From an uncultured Clostridia bacterium (GTDB taxonomy: Bacteria; Bacillota; Clostridia; Oscillospirales; Oscillospiraceae): a stretch of 64,000 nt of DNA. The DNA is taken from contig CANAZG010000003.1 of the NCBI GenBank assembly GCA_947365965.1, forward strand, positions 1 to 64,000. The letters run 5' to 3'. This document shows, piece by piece, positions 52,682 through 62,666 of the stretch; within the stretch, counting starts at the first letter, position 1; each line of letters begins with the position of its first letter. The notes beneath the pieces were generated by a model. The model was not told where the DNA came from. It worked only from the letters and a program-made list of their open reading frames with translations, and did not search any database. A program made the position numbers and the translations under genes.

Positions 52682-53971
52682 TCAGCCGGCGGACTGGGTG
52701 AGCGTGGTCCAATCCAGGCTGTCCCAGTCGGGCTCAGAGGCCGCGCCGCTGGCGTCCGCCCAGTAGAAGCCCAGATTGGTCATGATGTTGGTCCACTCGC
52801 TGGAGTGGCTGGCCACGTACTCGGCATAGGTGGTGTCGCCGTCCACCTTGGTCAGGGCGAAGTTCTTGAGGGTGTAGATCTCGGGCACGCCGTCGGGGTA
52901 GAGGATGTTGGCGGCCTCCTGGTTGCAGGGATAGGAGTCAAACTCCTCGCCCCAGGCGGCCTGCACGTCGGCGGAGCCGAACCACTCGGCAAAGGCCTTC
53001 ACAGCCTCGGTCTCCTCGTCGCTGCGGCCGGCCTTGTCCAGCACGCCGATGTACTCCGCGATGTAGTAGGTGCCGTCGGCAATGTCCACCAGGGCCCAGT
53101 TCTCCGGCTCCATGGTGCCCTTGAGGGGCTTGTCGGAGCTCTCGCCGGCAGCGTCGATCTTGCCGTAGAGGGAGGAGGAGTAGAAGGTGGAGACCTGTAC
53201 GTCGCCCTTGTTGAGGGGATCAAAGCCGTACTTGTAGTCGTCGCCGCCGCTCTTGCCCTCCTCGCAGTACTTCCACAGGGTCTTCCAGCCGTCCACGCTG
53301 ATGCCGCCGGCGGGGGAGGCGGGATCCACAAAGGCGTAGAGCATGGCGGAGTTGATGTTGGCGTTGGTGGTGCCGCCCACCTTGTTCTGGCGGTACCAGC
53401 TGTAGCCGCAGTCCACGATGTCCGCCCAGTGGTCAAAGTGGAGCTCCGCGCCGTTGGTGCCCAGCTCGTCGTTGCGGTAGAGCATCAGCACGTTCTGGAT
53501 GACAAGGCCGTAGGCCTGACCGGGGTAGACGTACTCGCCCACCTCAGCGGACCAGGAGGGGGTCCAGTCCACCAGCTTCAGGTTCTCGTAGGTGCCGCCC
53601 ACCACCTGGCTCCAGCGGGTCTCGTTGAGGCCGAAGAGGATGTCGCCATCCTTGTTCTCGTTGGCGGCCTGGATGGCGGCGGTGTCGCCGGAGATGACGG
53701 AGTTGTCGTCAATGGAAATGGTGAAGCCGGCGTCCCTGGCCTCGTTGATGAGCCACGTGGTGCGCTCGGTGGAGTTGGAGTTGGAGTAGATGCGGATGGT
53801 GTAGCCGGAGTAGTCCTTGTCCCCGCCGTCGGCGGTGGCGGGATCGGGGGTCTTGGCCGGCTCGCTGGGGGCGGCGGGGGCGGGATCGGCGGGCTTGTCG
53901 TTGTTTCCGCCGCAGGCCGCCAGGGCCAGGGTCATGACCAGGGCCAACAGAATGGCAAGAGCTTTCTTCAT
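52682..53971 (-). CDS. Extracellular substrate-binding lipoprotein (system 2)
   Basis: Lipobox LVMTLALAACGG; periplasmic-binding fold, adjacent ATPase/permease. Confidence 0.88.
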   Translation of the reverse strand: MKKALAILLALVMTLALAACGGNNDKPADPAPAAPSEPAKTPDPATADGGDKDYSGYTIRIYSNSNSTERTTWLINEARDAGFTISIDDNSVISGDTAAIQAANENKDGDILFGLNETRWSQVVGGTYENLKLVDWTPSWSAEVGEYVYPGQAYGLVIQNVLMLYRNDELGTNGAELHFDHWADIVDCGYSWYRQNKVGGTTNANINSAMLYAFVDPASPAGGISVDGWKTLWKYCEEGKSGGDDYKYGFDPLNKGDVQVSTFYSSSLYGKIDAAGESSDKPLKGTMEPENWALVDIADGTYYIAEYIGVLDKAGRSDEETEAVKAFAEWFGSADVQAAWGEEFDSYPCNQEAANILYPDGVPEIYTLKNFALTKVDGDTTYAEYVASHSSEWTNIMTNLGFYWADASGAASEPDWDSLDWTTLTQSAG

Positions 53972-54150
53972 AATGTTTTCTCCTTTTCATCAATTTAGAC
54001 GCTGGGACAGTATCTTCCATAGATATATTATAAGGTGGCACGCACCAAAACGGAACAGGACAAAACTGCGATTATTGGGTGGATTCTGTCCAAGACGGCA
54101 CAAAAATCGGGGGAGCGTTTTGTGCAGAGTGCCGGGCGGTGGACGCAAAA

Positions 54151-54176
54151 GCCCCCCGCGCCTGGGCGCGGGGGGC
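54151..54176 (-). terminator. Terminator downstream of MCP gene
   Basis: On -: GCCCCCCGCGCCCAGGCGCGGGGGGCTTTTG. Confidence 0.85.
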
Positions 54177-54189
54177 AGTCTGTAGGCGA

Positions 54190-56178
54190 TCAATCCCTTG
54201 CCAGAATGAACTGGTCCACCAGATGCTTGAGGCTGTTGGCCTCGGCGGACAGCTCCTCGCTGGCCGCGGCGCTCTCCTGGGCGGTGGCGGAGTTGGTCTG
54301 GACCACGCTGGAAATCTGGTCCACCCCCTCGGTGACCTGGGCAATGGCGGTGGTCTGGCTCTCCACGGCCCGGACCACGATGTTCATCTGGGTGGTCACG
54401 TTTCCGGCAATAACGCTGGTCCGCTCCAGGGACTCGGTGACCTTGTTCACCACCTGTCCGCCCTCGGTGACGGCGGCGATGGAGCCCTCGATGAGCTCCT
54501 TGGTGGCCTTGGCCGCCTCGTCGGACTTGGAGGCCAGGTTGCGCACCTCGTCGGCCACCACGGCGAAGCCCTTGCCGGCGGTGCCCGCCCGGGCGGCCTC
54601 CACGGCGGCGTTCAGGGCCAGAATGTTGGTCTGGAAGGCGATGTTCTCAATGGCGGCGATGATCTTGGAAATCTCCTCGGAGGAGGTGGAGATGCGCTCC
54701 ATGGCCGTGTTCAGATCCTTGACGTACTCCACGCTGATGCCCAACTGCGCGCCGGCCTGCTCCACGAACTGGCCCGCCTGGGCGGAGGCGGCGGCGGTCT
54801 CCTTGGCGCTGGCGGAGATGTCGTTGATGGTGGCCGCCAGCTCCTCCACCGCGCTGGCCTGCTCCATGGAGCCCTCGCTGAGCCGCTGGGCGCCGGTGGA
54901 CACCTGACTGCTGGCGGAGGAGACCTGGGCGGCGGCGGAGTCAATCTGCCGCAGGGTGCTGCTCAGCTCCCTGTTCAGGTGGCGCATGGACTGGAGAAGG
55001 CCCTGGAACTCGCCTACGTAGGCCTCGCTGTGGGCGGAGTGTATGTCGAAGTTCTTACCCGCCATCTCCGTGAGCAGGTAGTCGATGTCGGCGATGATGG
55101 TGTTCAGCCCGGTGACCATGTCCGCCGTGTCCCGAGTCAGCTCCGCAGTCTCATCCTGGCCGCTGGCCTGGGGGACGGGGGACTTGAGATCGCCCTCCAC
55201 CAGCTGCTGCATCCGCTGGCAGCAGGCCCGCATGGGATTGCTGATGTTGCTGGAGAGCTTCAGGGCCACCACGATGGAGGCCAGGGCGGAAACCACCACC
55301 ACCAGCACGTTAATCAGCATTCCTACATATGTATCCTTCAGGTAGTCCTGCTGCATGGCCGTCACGGCGATGCTCCAGCCGTCGGTGCCGCTTACGGGGG
55401 CGTAGGCCGCGTAGTAAGGGCCGCTGCTGCTCTTAAAACCGCCGAAGCCGTTCTTCCCCTGGCGCATCTCCCCGTGGATGGCGGCCAGTTCTTTCAGGGA
55501 GGCGTCGCTCTGGGCCTCCCGCTCGATATTCTGGGTGGTGATGGTGTCCAGGGTGTTGTCGGCGATGGTGTCGCCGGACTTGTTAATCATGTAGGCCCTG
55601 CTGTTCTCGCTGACCTTGATGGAGGAGACGATGTCGTTGAGGAAGGTCTCCGGAGGCACAAAGTACACCACGCCCACAATGGAGCCGCCCCGGCTGCCGC
55701 CGGCGTAGATGGGCGCGGCCACGATGATGGACAGCTCCCCTGTGACCTTGCTGACCAGGGGCTCGGACACATAGACGGCGCCGGCCATGGCCTGCTGCAC
55801 GTACTCCCGGTCCGAGTAGTCGTTGCCGTCGAAGATGCTCTTGCCGTTGATGCCCACGATGTTGCCCCGCTGGAAGCCGTGCATGGACACCCGCTCGTCG
55901 ATGATGGCCCGCTTGACCTCCACCGACGCCATGCCGTCGGAGAGCTGGGGGATGCAGCCCGTGTCCATGGCCACATTCCTGTAGGCGATCAGCTCCTGCT
56001 CCACCCGCTCTGCGGCCAGCACAGCGGTCTCGCTCATCATCTGCTCCACTGTGGCAAGGGTGCTCCGGTAGTTGAGGGTAATGCTGGTTGCTCCCACCAG
56101 GAGCAGCGCGATCACGACGGTTGCCATCAGGCATACCGTGATTTTCTTGCGGATACTTGTCATCTCTTCGCACCTCAC
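54190..56178 (-). CDS. Methyl-accepting chemotaxis protein (dCache sensor)
   Basis: 662 aa; [44 protein letters not shown]-terminal TM and sensor. Confidence 0.95.
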   Translation of the reverse strand: MRCEEMTSIRKKITVCLMATVVIALLLVGATSITLNYRSTLATVEQMMSETAVLAAERVEQELIAYRNVAMDTGCIPQLSDGMASVEVKRAIIDERVSMHGFQRGNIVGINGKSIFDGNDYSDREYVQQAMAGAVYVSEPLVSKVTGELSIIVAAPIYAGGSRGGSIVGVVYFVPPETFLNDIVSSIKVSENSRAYMINKSGDTIADNTLDTITTQNIEREAQSDASLKELAAIHGEMRQGKNGFGGFKSSSGPYYAAYAPVSGTDGWSIAVTAMQQDYLKDTYVGMLINVLVVVVSALASIVVALKLSSNISNPMRACCQRMQQLVEGDLKSPVPQASGQDETAELTRDTADMVTGLNTIIADIDYLLTEMAGKNFDIHSAHSEAYVGEFQGLLQSMRHLNRELSSTLRQIDSAAAQVSSASSQVSTGAQRLSEGSMEQASAVEELAATINDISASAKETAAASAQAGQFVEQAGAQLGISVEYVKDLNTAMERISTSSEEISKIIAAIENIAFQTNILALNAAVEAARAGTAGKGFAVVADEVRNLASKSDEAAKATKELIEGSIAAVTEGGQVVNKVTESLERTSVIAGNVTTQMNIVVRAVESQTTAIAQVTEGVDQISSVVQTNSATAQESAAASEELSAEANSLKHLVDQFILARD

Positions 56179-56560
56179 AATACTTATTCAGTTTGCTTTT
56201 TCTCTTTCCCTATACCCTCTTATATTATATGAGATTGGAATGCCCCTTGTCAATGGGTTTGCCGGTTTTTGACTTTTTTTATCCGGAGGGGCGGCCGGCG
56301 GTTTTTGACCAAAGGGGGAAAAATGACGCGAATTGAGACAGAACGCCCGGAATGGTACATTTTGGGCCGTCCGGGGCGCTGTGTCCCTTGAGAAAATCGG
56401 AGCGGAGGGCTATGCTGAGGGCGGACAAAAACGCCGCCAGAACGGCGGCACGGGACGCGAGCGTCAAGATTCAGAGACTGTATTCATACCGGCCGGACCG
56501 TGTTCAACTGCTGTGGATACAGGGATTACAGATTTTAAGAGACAGAAAAGGAGAATCGCC

Positions 56561-57925
56561 ATGGTTCCAAAAACGCTGAGCAAGCTGGGCCTGAAGACGG
56601 CCTTCGGCTACATTGAGAAGGACCCGGAGCGCAACCTGCCCAAGCTGATGGAGTGGGTGGACAAGCTGGCCGGAACCGGCCCCGACAGCTTCCAGGAGCA
56701 GCGGGACGCCTTCCGCCGGGTCATCAGCGATCCGGACAACAACATGTACCAGCTCATCATGAGCATCTTCCGCGATGTGGACAACGAGGTGCTCAAGGCC
56801 ACCTTTGAGAACTTCTTCCTCAACGCAAACATCATCGGCTGGCCCATCCAGGAGAAATACCGGGCGGAGTACGGCTGCAACATCCCCTGGGCCGTCCTCC
56901 TGGACCCCACCAGCGCCTGCAACCTCCACTGCACCGGGTGCTGGGCCGCAGAGTACGGCAACAAGCTGAACCTGAGCCTGGAGGAGATCGACAGCATCAT
57001 CCGCCAGGGCAAGGCCCTGGGCGTCTACATGTACATCTACACCGGCGGCGAGCCCCTGGTCCGCAAGCGCGATCTGATGACCCTGTGCCGGCGGCACCCG
57101 GACTGCCAGTTCCTGGCCTTCACCAACGCCACCCTCATCGACAGCGCCTTTGCCAAGGACATGCTGGCGGTGAAGAATTTCATCCCCGCCATCAGTCTGG
57201 AGGGCTTTGAGGCGGCCACCGACGGCCGCCGGGGGGATGGGGTGTACCGGAAGGTGGTCCGGGCCATGGAGATCCTCCGGGAGAACCGGCTGCCCTTCGG
57301 CATCTCCGCCTGCTATACCAGTCAGAACCTGGACTCCATCAGCTCCGACGCCTTCATTGACCAGCTGACGGCCTGGGGGGCCCGGTTCATCTGGTACTTC
57401 CACTACATGCCCGTGGGCAACGACGCCGCCCCCGCCCTGCTGCCCAGTCCCCGGCAGAGGGAGACCATGTATCACCGCATCCGGGAGATTCGCTCCACAA
57501 AGCCCCTCTTTGCCATGGACTTCCAGAACGACGGGGAATACGTGGGCGGGTGCATTGCCGGCGGCCGGCGGTACCTCCACATCAACGCCAACGGGGACGT
57601 GGACCCCTGCGTGTTCATCCACTACTCCGACGCCAACATCCGGGAGAAGAGCCTGCTGGAGTGCCTGCAAAGCCCCCTCTTCATGGCCTACCACGAGGGC
57701 CAGCCCTTCAACGGCAACCACCTGCGGCCCTGCCCCATGCTGGAGAACCCGGACATCCTCCGGGAGATGGTGAACCGCACCGGGGCCCGCTCCACGGACC
57801 TCCAGTCCCCGGAGAGTGTGGAGCACCTGTGCGGCAAGTGCGTGTCCTACGCCCAATGCTGGCAGCCGGAGGCGGACCGCCTGTGGCGGGAGAGCCGGCG
57901 GGCAAAGGCGTCATCCGAACAGTGA
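56561..57925 (+). CDS. Radical SAM/SPASM-like protein
   Basis: SACNLHCTGCWAAEYG CxxxCxxC motif; YIYTGGEPLVRK; C-terminal Cys cluster; AAAGGAG SD upstream of MVPKTLSK. Confidence 0.9.
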   Translation: MVPKTLSKLGLKTAFGYIEKDPERNLPKLMEWVDKLAGTGPDSFQEQRDAFRRVISDPDNNMYQLIMSIFRDVDNEVLKATFENFFLNANIIGWPIQEKYRAEYGCNIPWAVLLDPTSACNLHCTGCWAAEYGNKLNLSLEEIDSIIRQGKALGVYMYIYTGGEPLVRKRDLMTLCRRHPDCQFLAFTNATLIDSAFAKDMLAVKNFIPAISLEGFEAATDGRRGDGVYRKVVRAMEILRENRLPFGISACYTSQNLDSISSDAFIDQLTAWGARFIWYFHYMPVGNDAAPALLPSPRQRETMYHRIREIRSTKPLFAMDFQNDGEYVGGCIAGGRRYLHINANGDVDPCVFIHYSDANIREKSLLECLQSPLFMAYHEGQPFNGNHLRPCPMLENPDILREMVNRTGARSTDLQSPESVEHLCGKCVSYAQCWQPEADRLWRESRRAKASSEQ

Positions 57926-57928
57926 AAA

Positions 57929-57964
57929 AGCGCTCCGGGCGGCCATATGGCCGCCCGGAGCGCT
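57929..57964. terminator. Bidirectional terminator (perfect palindrome)
   Basis: AGCGCTCCGGGCGGCCATATGGCCGCCCGGAGCGCT between convergent genes. Confidence 0.8.
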
Positions 57965-57976
57965 CGTATAGAGGCG

Positions 57977-59077
57977 TCAGACCAGCATGAACTTCGTGAC
58001 GCCGAACAGGCGGGCCAGCTGGAGCTTGGCCGCCAGGCTCTCCTCGCTCTGATACCACACCACCGCCGTCTGCCCCTCCCGGGGGGTGTAGATACAGTAG
58101 TTGCTCTCATAGCGCTCGGAGTAGTAGGTCTTAACCCCCTTCTGCCCCAGCAGCTCCTCCACCTGCCCGGCGGTGAAGACGTCCGTGGAGAGGATGGTCC
58201 CGTCCTGGTCCACCACAGTCCCCGTTCCGCCGGCGGAGAGGCAGAGGACGATCTGGTCCATATCCGCGCCGCTGTTTTTCAGCTGCCGCAGGGTGTCGTA
58301 GAGCTCCGTCAGGGGCTCCAGGGGGGTGGTGGGCAGCTCGGCTCCCTCCTCCGGCGCGGGGGTGGCCACGGTGACGGTCCGGCAGTCCCCCGGCTCCTCC
58401 AGGAGGGTGGACTGGGCGGTGAGCAGATCGTGGACCCGCACCAGCATGGCGGCGGCCTGCTCCCGGGTGGCGGTGCCGCCGGCGGCGAAGAGATCGTCCC
58501 CCACGCCCCCCACGATTCCCAGATCATGGGCAAGAACAATAAAGCCCTTGTTGGTGTTCACATCGCTGAAGGGGGCGCTGTAGCTGGCGGCCACGCCGGC
58601 CAGGGAGGTGTAGCCCAGGGCACGGATGAGCATGGAGGCCATCTCCTCCCGGGTCACGTCCTCAGTGGGACGGAAGGTGCTCTCGGCGGCGGCAATGGCG
58701 TCGTTGGCCAGCGCGGTCTCCACCGCGCTGTAGAACCACCGCTCCGCTGTGACGTCGGTAAAGGCGTTCTCCTCCGGCGTCACCGGCTCCCAGGCAAAGA
58801 GGCGCATGAGGGCGGTGACAAAGGCGGCCCGGGAGATGGGCTGGCCCAGGCCGAAGACGCGCTCCTCCACACCGTGGAACAGGCCCAGCTCCGCAGCCCG
58901 CTGTACGCTGCCGGCGGACCAGTGGTCCGCGGGTACGTCGCTGTAGGCGGGGGCCCGGTCCAGGGAGAGGGCTGCGGGGGCGGAGACCGCCGGGACGTCC
59001 GCCCCAGGGGCGGCGGGAGTGGTCAGGCCCAGGCAGAGCAGCCCCGCCAGTATCATAGAAATCAGTCGGTCGATCAT
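57977..59077 (-). CDS. S-layer homology (SLH) domain protein
   Basis: Signal peptide; YSDVPADHWSAGSVQRAAELGLFHGVEERVFGLGQPISRAAFVTALMRLF and two further SLH-like repeats. Confidence 0.9.
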   Translation of the reverse strand: MIDRLISMILAGLLCLGLTTPAAPGADVPAVSAPAALSLDRAPAYSDVPADHWSAGSVQRAAELGLFHGVEERVFGLGQPISRAAFVTALMRLFAWEPVTPEENAFTDVTAERWFYSAVETALANDAIAAAESTFRPTEDVTREEMASMLIRALGYTSLAGVAASYSAPFSDVNTNKGFIVLAHDLGIVGGVGDDLFAAGGTATREQAAAMLVRVHDLLTAQSTLLEEPGDCRTVTVATPAPEEGAELPTTPLEPLTELYDTLRQLKNSGADMDQIVLCLSAGGTGTVVDQDGTILSTDVFTAGQVEELLGQKGVKTYYSERYESNYCIYTPREGQTAVVWYQSEESLAAKLQLARLFGVTKFMLV

Positions 59078-59260
59078 GGGTGAAATCCTCGCTTTTTGTG
59101 GAATGGGGTCTATTGTATCAGATTTTTCCCAGTTCGTCAAATTTTCAAACAGGGGGAGGAAAATCCATTTTTGCAGCGGCAGCTCCCGCCCCCTTTTTAC
59201 CCTCTATTTCTGCGTCCCTTCCGCCAGCCTTCCCCTGACAGCTCCATCTCCCGACAGCCT

Positions 59261-59293
59261 GAGAGGCCGGACGGAATATCCGTCCGGCCTCTC
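59261..59293 (-). terminator. Terminator downstream of nrdG
   Basis: GAGAGGCCGGACGGA-ATA-TCCGTCCGGCCTCTC inverted repeat. Confidence 0.65.
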
Positions 59294-59294
59294 C

Positions 59295-59795
59295 TCACAT
59301 GCTCTCATCCGGCCGCTGGACCGCCTCCCCCGCCCTCAGAGACGCGGGCACGTCGATCACCCGCTGGTTCCGGCTGCCCCGCCAGGGCAGGGCCAGGGTC
59401 CGCTGGTCCAGCAGGAAGGGGCCGTCCACCAGCACGTCCAGCTCCTCCAGCAGGGCCCGCTGGGCCGCCGTCCCCTGATCACGCAGGTACTCGAAGGTCC
59501 AGCCGCTGTAGCTCCACACGTTCAGACCGTGCCCATGGGCGATCCTCGCCAGACGCAGGCAGTCCTCCGGCTGGGCGAAGGGCTCGCCGCCGGAGAGGGT
59601 CAGCCCGTCGGTGAGGGGGTTGCCCAGCAGCTGCTCCGCCACCTCCTCCACCGTCATCTCCCGCCCGCCGGCGGCGTTGTGGCTGTCCGGGTTGTGGCAG
59701 CCCGGGCAGCCGTGGGGACAGCCCTGGACAAAACAGGCGAATCGGAAGCCGGGACCGTCCACAATGGAGTCCTGCTGAAGTCCGTAGATGCGCAT
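59295..59795 (-). CDS. nrdG: Anaerobic ribonucleotide reductase-activating protein
   Basis: FRFACFVQGCPHGCPGCHNPDSH radical SAM motif; LTDGLTLSGGEPFAQPE. Confidence 0.93.
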   Translation of the reverse strand: MRIYGLQQDSIVDGPGFRFACFVQGCPHGCPGCHNPDSHNAAGGREMTVEEVAEQLLGNPLTDGLTLSGGEPFAQPEDCLRLARIAHGHGLNVWSYSGWTFEYLRDQGTAAQRALLEELDVLVDGPFLLDQRTLALPWRGSRNQRVIDVPASLRAGEAVQRPDESM

Positions 59796-59822
59796 ATCAC
59801 ATTCCTCTTTTCTATAGCAGTC

Positions 59823-61268
59823 CTACCGCTTCCGCCACAGGCTGGGGAACAGCAGCAGCAGCAGGGGCATGATCTCCAGCCGCCCCAGCAGCATGTTCAG
59901 ACTCAGAAACAGCTTGCTCACATTGGAGAGGGCGAAGAAATTGCCCGTGGGGCCCAGGATGTCAAAGGCCGGGCCCACATTGCTGATGCACGTCAGGGAG
60001 GCGGTGAAGGCGGCGGTGAAGCCCACGTCGTCCCAGGCCACCACCAGGGTCCCGATGAGCAGCAGAAAGATATAGGCGAAAAAGAACAGGGTGATGCCGG
60101 AGAGGATGGGCTCGTCCACCCGCTCGCCGTCGCTGCGGATGGTGGTCACCACCCGGGGGTGGAGGATGCGCTGCACCTCCCGGCGCAGGTTCTTCACCAG
60201 CAGCACCACCCGGATCTGCTTGATGCCCCCGGCGGTGGACCCGGCGCAGCCCCCGGCGAACATCACCAGCACCAGCACCACCTGGGAGAAGGTGGGCCAG
60301 AGCACGTAGTCATAGGTCATATACCCGGTGGTGGTCATCAGCGTCACCACCTGGAACACGCTGTCCGTCACCGTCCGGGCGTCCAGGGCCCAGGAGGCGT
60401 GGCAGACCAGATTGAGCACGATCAGCGCCGAGGCCCCCACGGTCATGAGGGTGTAGGAGCGCAGCTCCCCGCTGTGGAACACGGCCCGGAAGTTGCGGCA
60501 TATGGCGTAGTAGAGCAGGGCGAAGTTGATGCCCGAGAGGAACATGAACACGATGATGATCCACTCGATGGTCAGGCTTCCGTAGGCGGCGATGCTGGCG
60601 TTCTTCACCGAGAAGCCGCCGGTGGAGATGGTGGTGAAGGCGTGGATAACGCAGTCAAACCAGGGCATCCCCGCCAGACGCAGGCAGAGGATCTCCGCTG
60701 CGGTGAGGCCGATATAGATGCTGTAGAGGATCTTGGCCGTGTCCCCCACCCGGGGGGTCAGCTTGCTCTTGATGGGGCCCGGGCTCTCCGCCCGCATGAG
60801 GAACACGCTGCCCTCCCCCAGCTTGGGCACCAGGGCCAGGGCCAGCACCAGCACCCCCACGCCGCCCATCCACTGGGTCTGGGCCCGCCAGAACAGCACC
60901 CCCAGGGGCTGGCCCTCCATGAAGGTGAACACCGTTGCCCCGGTGGTGGTGAAGCCGGACACGGTCTCGAACACCGCGTCCACATAGTTGGGCAGCACCC
61001 CGGAGAACACATAGGGCAGGGCTCCGAAGAGGGAGAGGCCGATCCAGCTCAGGGCCACGGCGGCAAAGCCGTCCCTGGCCTGCATCTTCATGTTCTCCCC
61101 CGGCAGCATGGCCAGGGCCTGTCCCACGGCCAGGGTGATGAGCGCCGAGAGGAGGAAGGCGGGGCCGTCCCCTCCGGTGGCCAGGCCGATGATCGCCGCC
61201 GGCAGCATCAGCGCCGCCTCCACCCGCAATATGAGGCCCAGAATGTGAAATACCAGTTTATAGTTCAT
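59823..61268 (-). CDS. trkH: TrkH family potassium uptake protein
   Basis: ETVSGFTTTGATVF, FTTISTGGFSVKNAS, TTTGYMTYDY, GGCAGSTAGGIK, TCISNVGP selectivity repeats. Confidence 0.95.
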   Translation of the reverse strand: MNYKLVFHILGLILRVEAALMLPAAIIGLATGGDGPAFLLSALITLAVGQALAMLPGENMKMQARDGFAAVALSWIGLSLFGALPYVFSGVLPNYVDAVFETVSGFTTTGATVFTFMEGQPLGVLFWRAQTQWMGGVGVLVLALALVPKLGEGSVFLMRAESPGPIKSKLTPRVGDTAKILYSIYIGLTAAEILCLRLAGMPWFDCVIHAFTTISTGGFSVKNASIAAYGSLTIEWIIIVFMFLSGINFALLYYAICRNFRAVFHSGELRSYTLMTVGASALIVLNLVCHASWALDARTVTDSVFQVVTLMTTTGYMTYDYVLWPTFSQVVLVLVMFAGGCAGSTAGGIKQIRVVLLVKNLRREVQRILHPRVVTTIRSDGERVDEPILSGITLFFFAYIFLLLIGTLVVAWDDVGFTAAFTASLTCISNVGPAFDILGPTGNFFALSNVSKLFLSLNMLLGRLEIMPLLLLLFPSLWRKR

Positions 61269-61292
61269 GTCGTTGACAGAGGCCTTCTTTCG

Positions 61293-62666
61293 TTACTTTG
61301 TCTTTCCGGCCTCCTCCAGGATTTCGTCCAGATCCTGGAGGAAGATGCTCTTTGCCATAACGATCACCTTGTCCCCGGCCCGGATGGAGGTGGAGCCGTC
61401 GGGGATGAGGATCTTTCCCTCCCTTGCGATGGCGGCCACCAGCATCCCCGGCTTGAGCCGCAGGTCCTTGAGGGGGGTGTCCAGAAACCGGGTGGTGGCG
61501 GTGGCGGTGAACTCCACCGCCTCGATGGCCCCGCCCAGAGGCTTGTACAGGTTCTCCACCGCGCTGCCCTCGCTGCGGGCCATGGCCCGGACATAGGCGG
61601 AGATCTGGTTGGCCGTGATGTCCTTGGGGCTGATGATGCTGTCCACCCCGGACTCCCGCATCATGTCGATATAGTTGGGCCGGCTCATCTTGGCGATCAC
61701 CTTTTTCACCCCGTAGCGCTGGGCGGTCATGGCCATGAGCAGGTTCTCCTCGTCCCGGTTGGTCAGGGCGATGAAGGCGTCCGTCTCCAGCAGGCCCTCG
61801 GCGTCAATGACCGCGCTGTCCGTGCCGTCCCCCTGGAGGATCATGGAGTCCGGCAGCTTCTCCGACAGGGAGAGGCACTTGACCGGGTCCTGCTCCACAA
61901 TCCGCACCCGCATGCCCACCTTCTCCACCGCCCAGGTGAGGTAGGTGGCGATCTTGCTGCCGCCCAGGACGGTGATGTCCCGGATGCGGTTGCCGTCCCG
62001 GCCCAGGGCATGGAAAAAGCTGGCGATCTCCCGCTGAGAGCCGATCACATAGGCCTTGTCCCCCACCTGGGGCACAAAGCGGCCGTTGGGCACATACACC
62101 TCGCCGCCCCGGATGACGGCGCACATGAGCACGCCGTTGGAGCGGCGCTTGTTGTACTCAAAGAGGCTCAGCCCCGCCAGACCGTCGCTCTCCAGAATGG
62201 GGAAGCCGATGAGCTCCACCAGCCCCCGGGCGAAGGTCTCCACGCTGAAGGCGGAGGGTACCCGCAGCAGGCGGCTGATCTCCTGGGCGGCGGCGTACTC
62301 GGGGTTGATAATCATGTTCAGCCCCACCTCCCGCTTGAGGAGGTTGGCCTCCCGGAAGTACTCCGGGGACCGGATGCGGGCCACGGTGTGCCGGGCCCCC
62401 AGCTTCTTGGCGATGAGGCAGCAGACGATGTTCAGCTCGTCGGACCCGGTGACGGAGATGACCAGATCCGCCGCGCGGACCCCGGCCTCCAGCAGGATCT
62501 GGATGGACGCGCCGCTGCCCTCCAGACACAGGATGTCCAGGGTGTTGTCGGCCACCTGCATGGCCTCCGCCCGGTGGTCGATGAGCACCAGATCGTGGTT
62601 CTCTCCGCTCAGCTGCTTGGCCAGGGTGAAGCCCACCTTGCCGCTGCCGATGATAATGATTTTCAT
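61293..62666 (-). CDS. trkA: Trk system potassium transporter TrkA
   Basis: MKIIIIGSGKVGFTLAKQLSGENHDLVLID; duplicated RCK-N/RCK-C. Confidence 0.95.
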   Translation of the reverse strand: MKIIIIGSGKVGFTLAKQLSGENHDLVLIDHRAEAMQVADNTLDILCLEGSGASIQILLEAGVRAADLVISVTGSDELNIVCCLIAKKLGARHTVARIRSPEYFREANLLKREVGLNMIINPEYAAAQEISRLLRVPSAFSVETFARGLVELIGFPILESDGLAGLSLFEYNKRRSNGVLMCAVIRGGEVYVPNGRFVPQVGDKAYVIGSQREIASFFHALGRDGNRIRDITVLGGSKIATYLTWAVEKVGMRVRIVEQDPVKCLSLSEKLPDSMILQGDGTDSAVIDAEGLLETDAFIALTNRDEENLLMAMTAQRYGVKKVIAKMSRPNYIDMMRESGVDSIISPKDITANQISAYVRAMARSEGSAVENLYKPLGGAIEAVEFTATATTRFLDTPLKDLRLKPGMLVAAIAREGKILIPDGSTSIRAGDKVIVMAKSIFLQDLDEILEEAGKTK

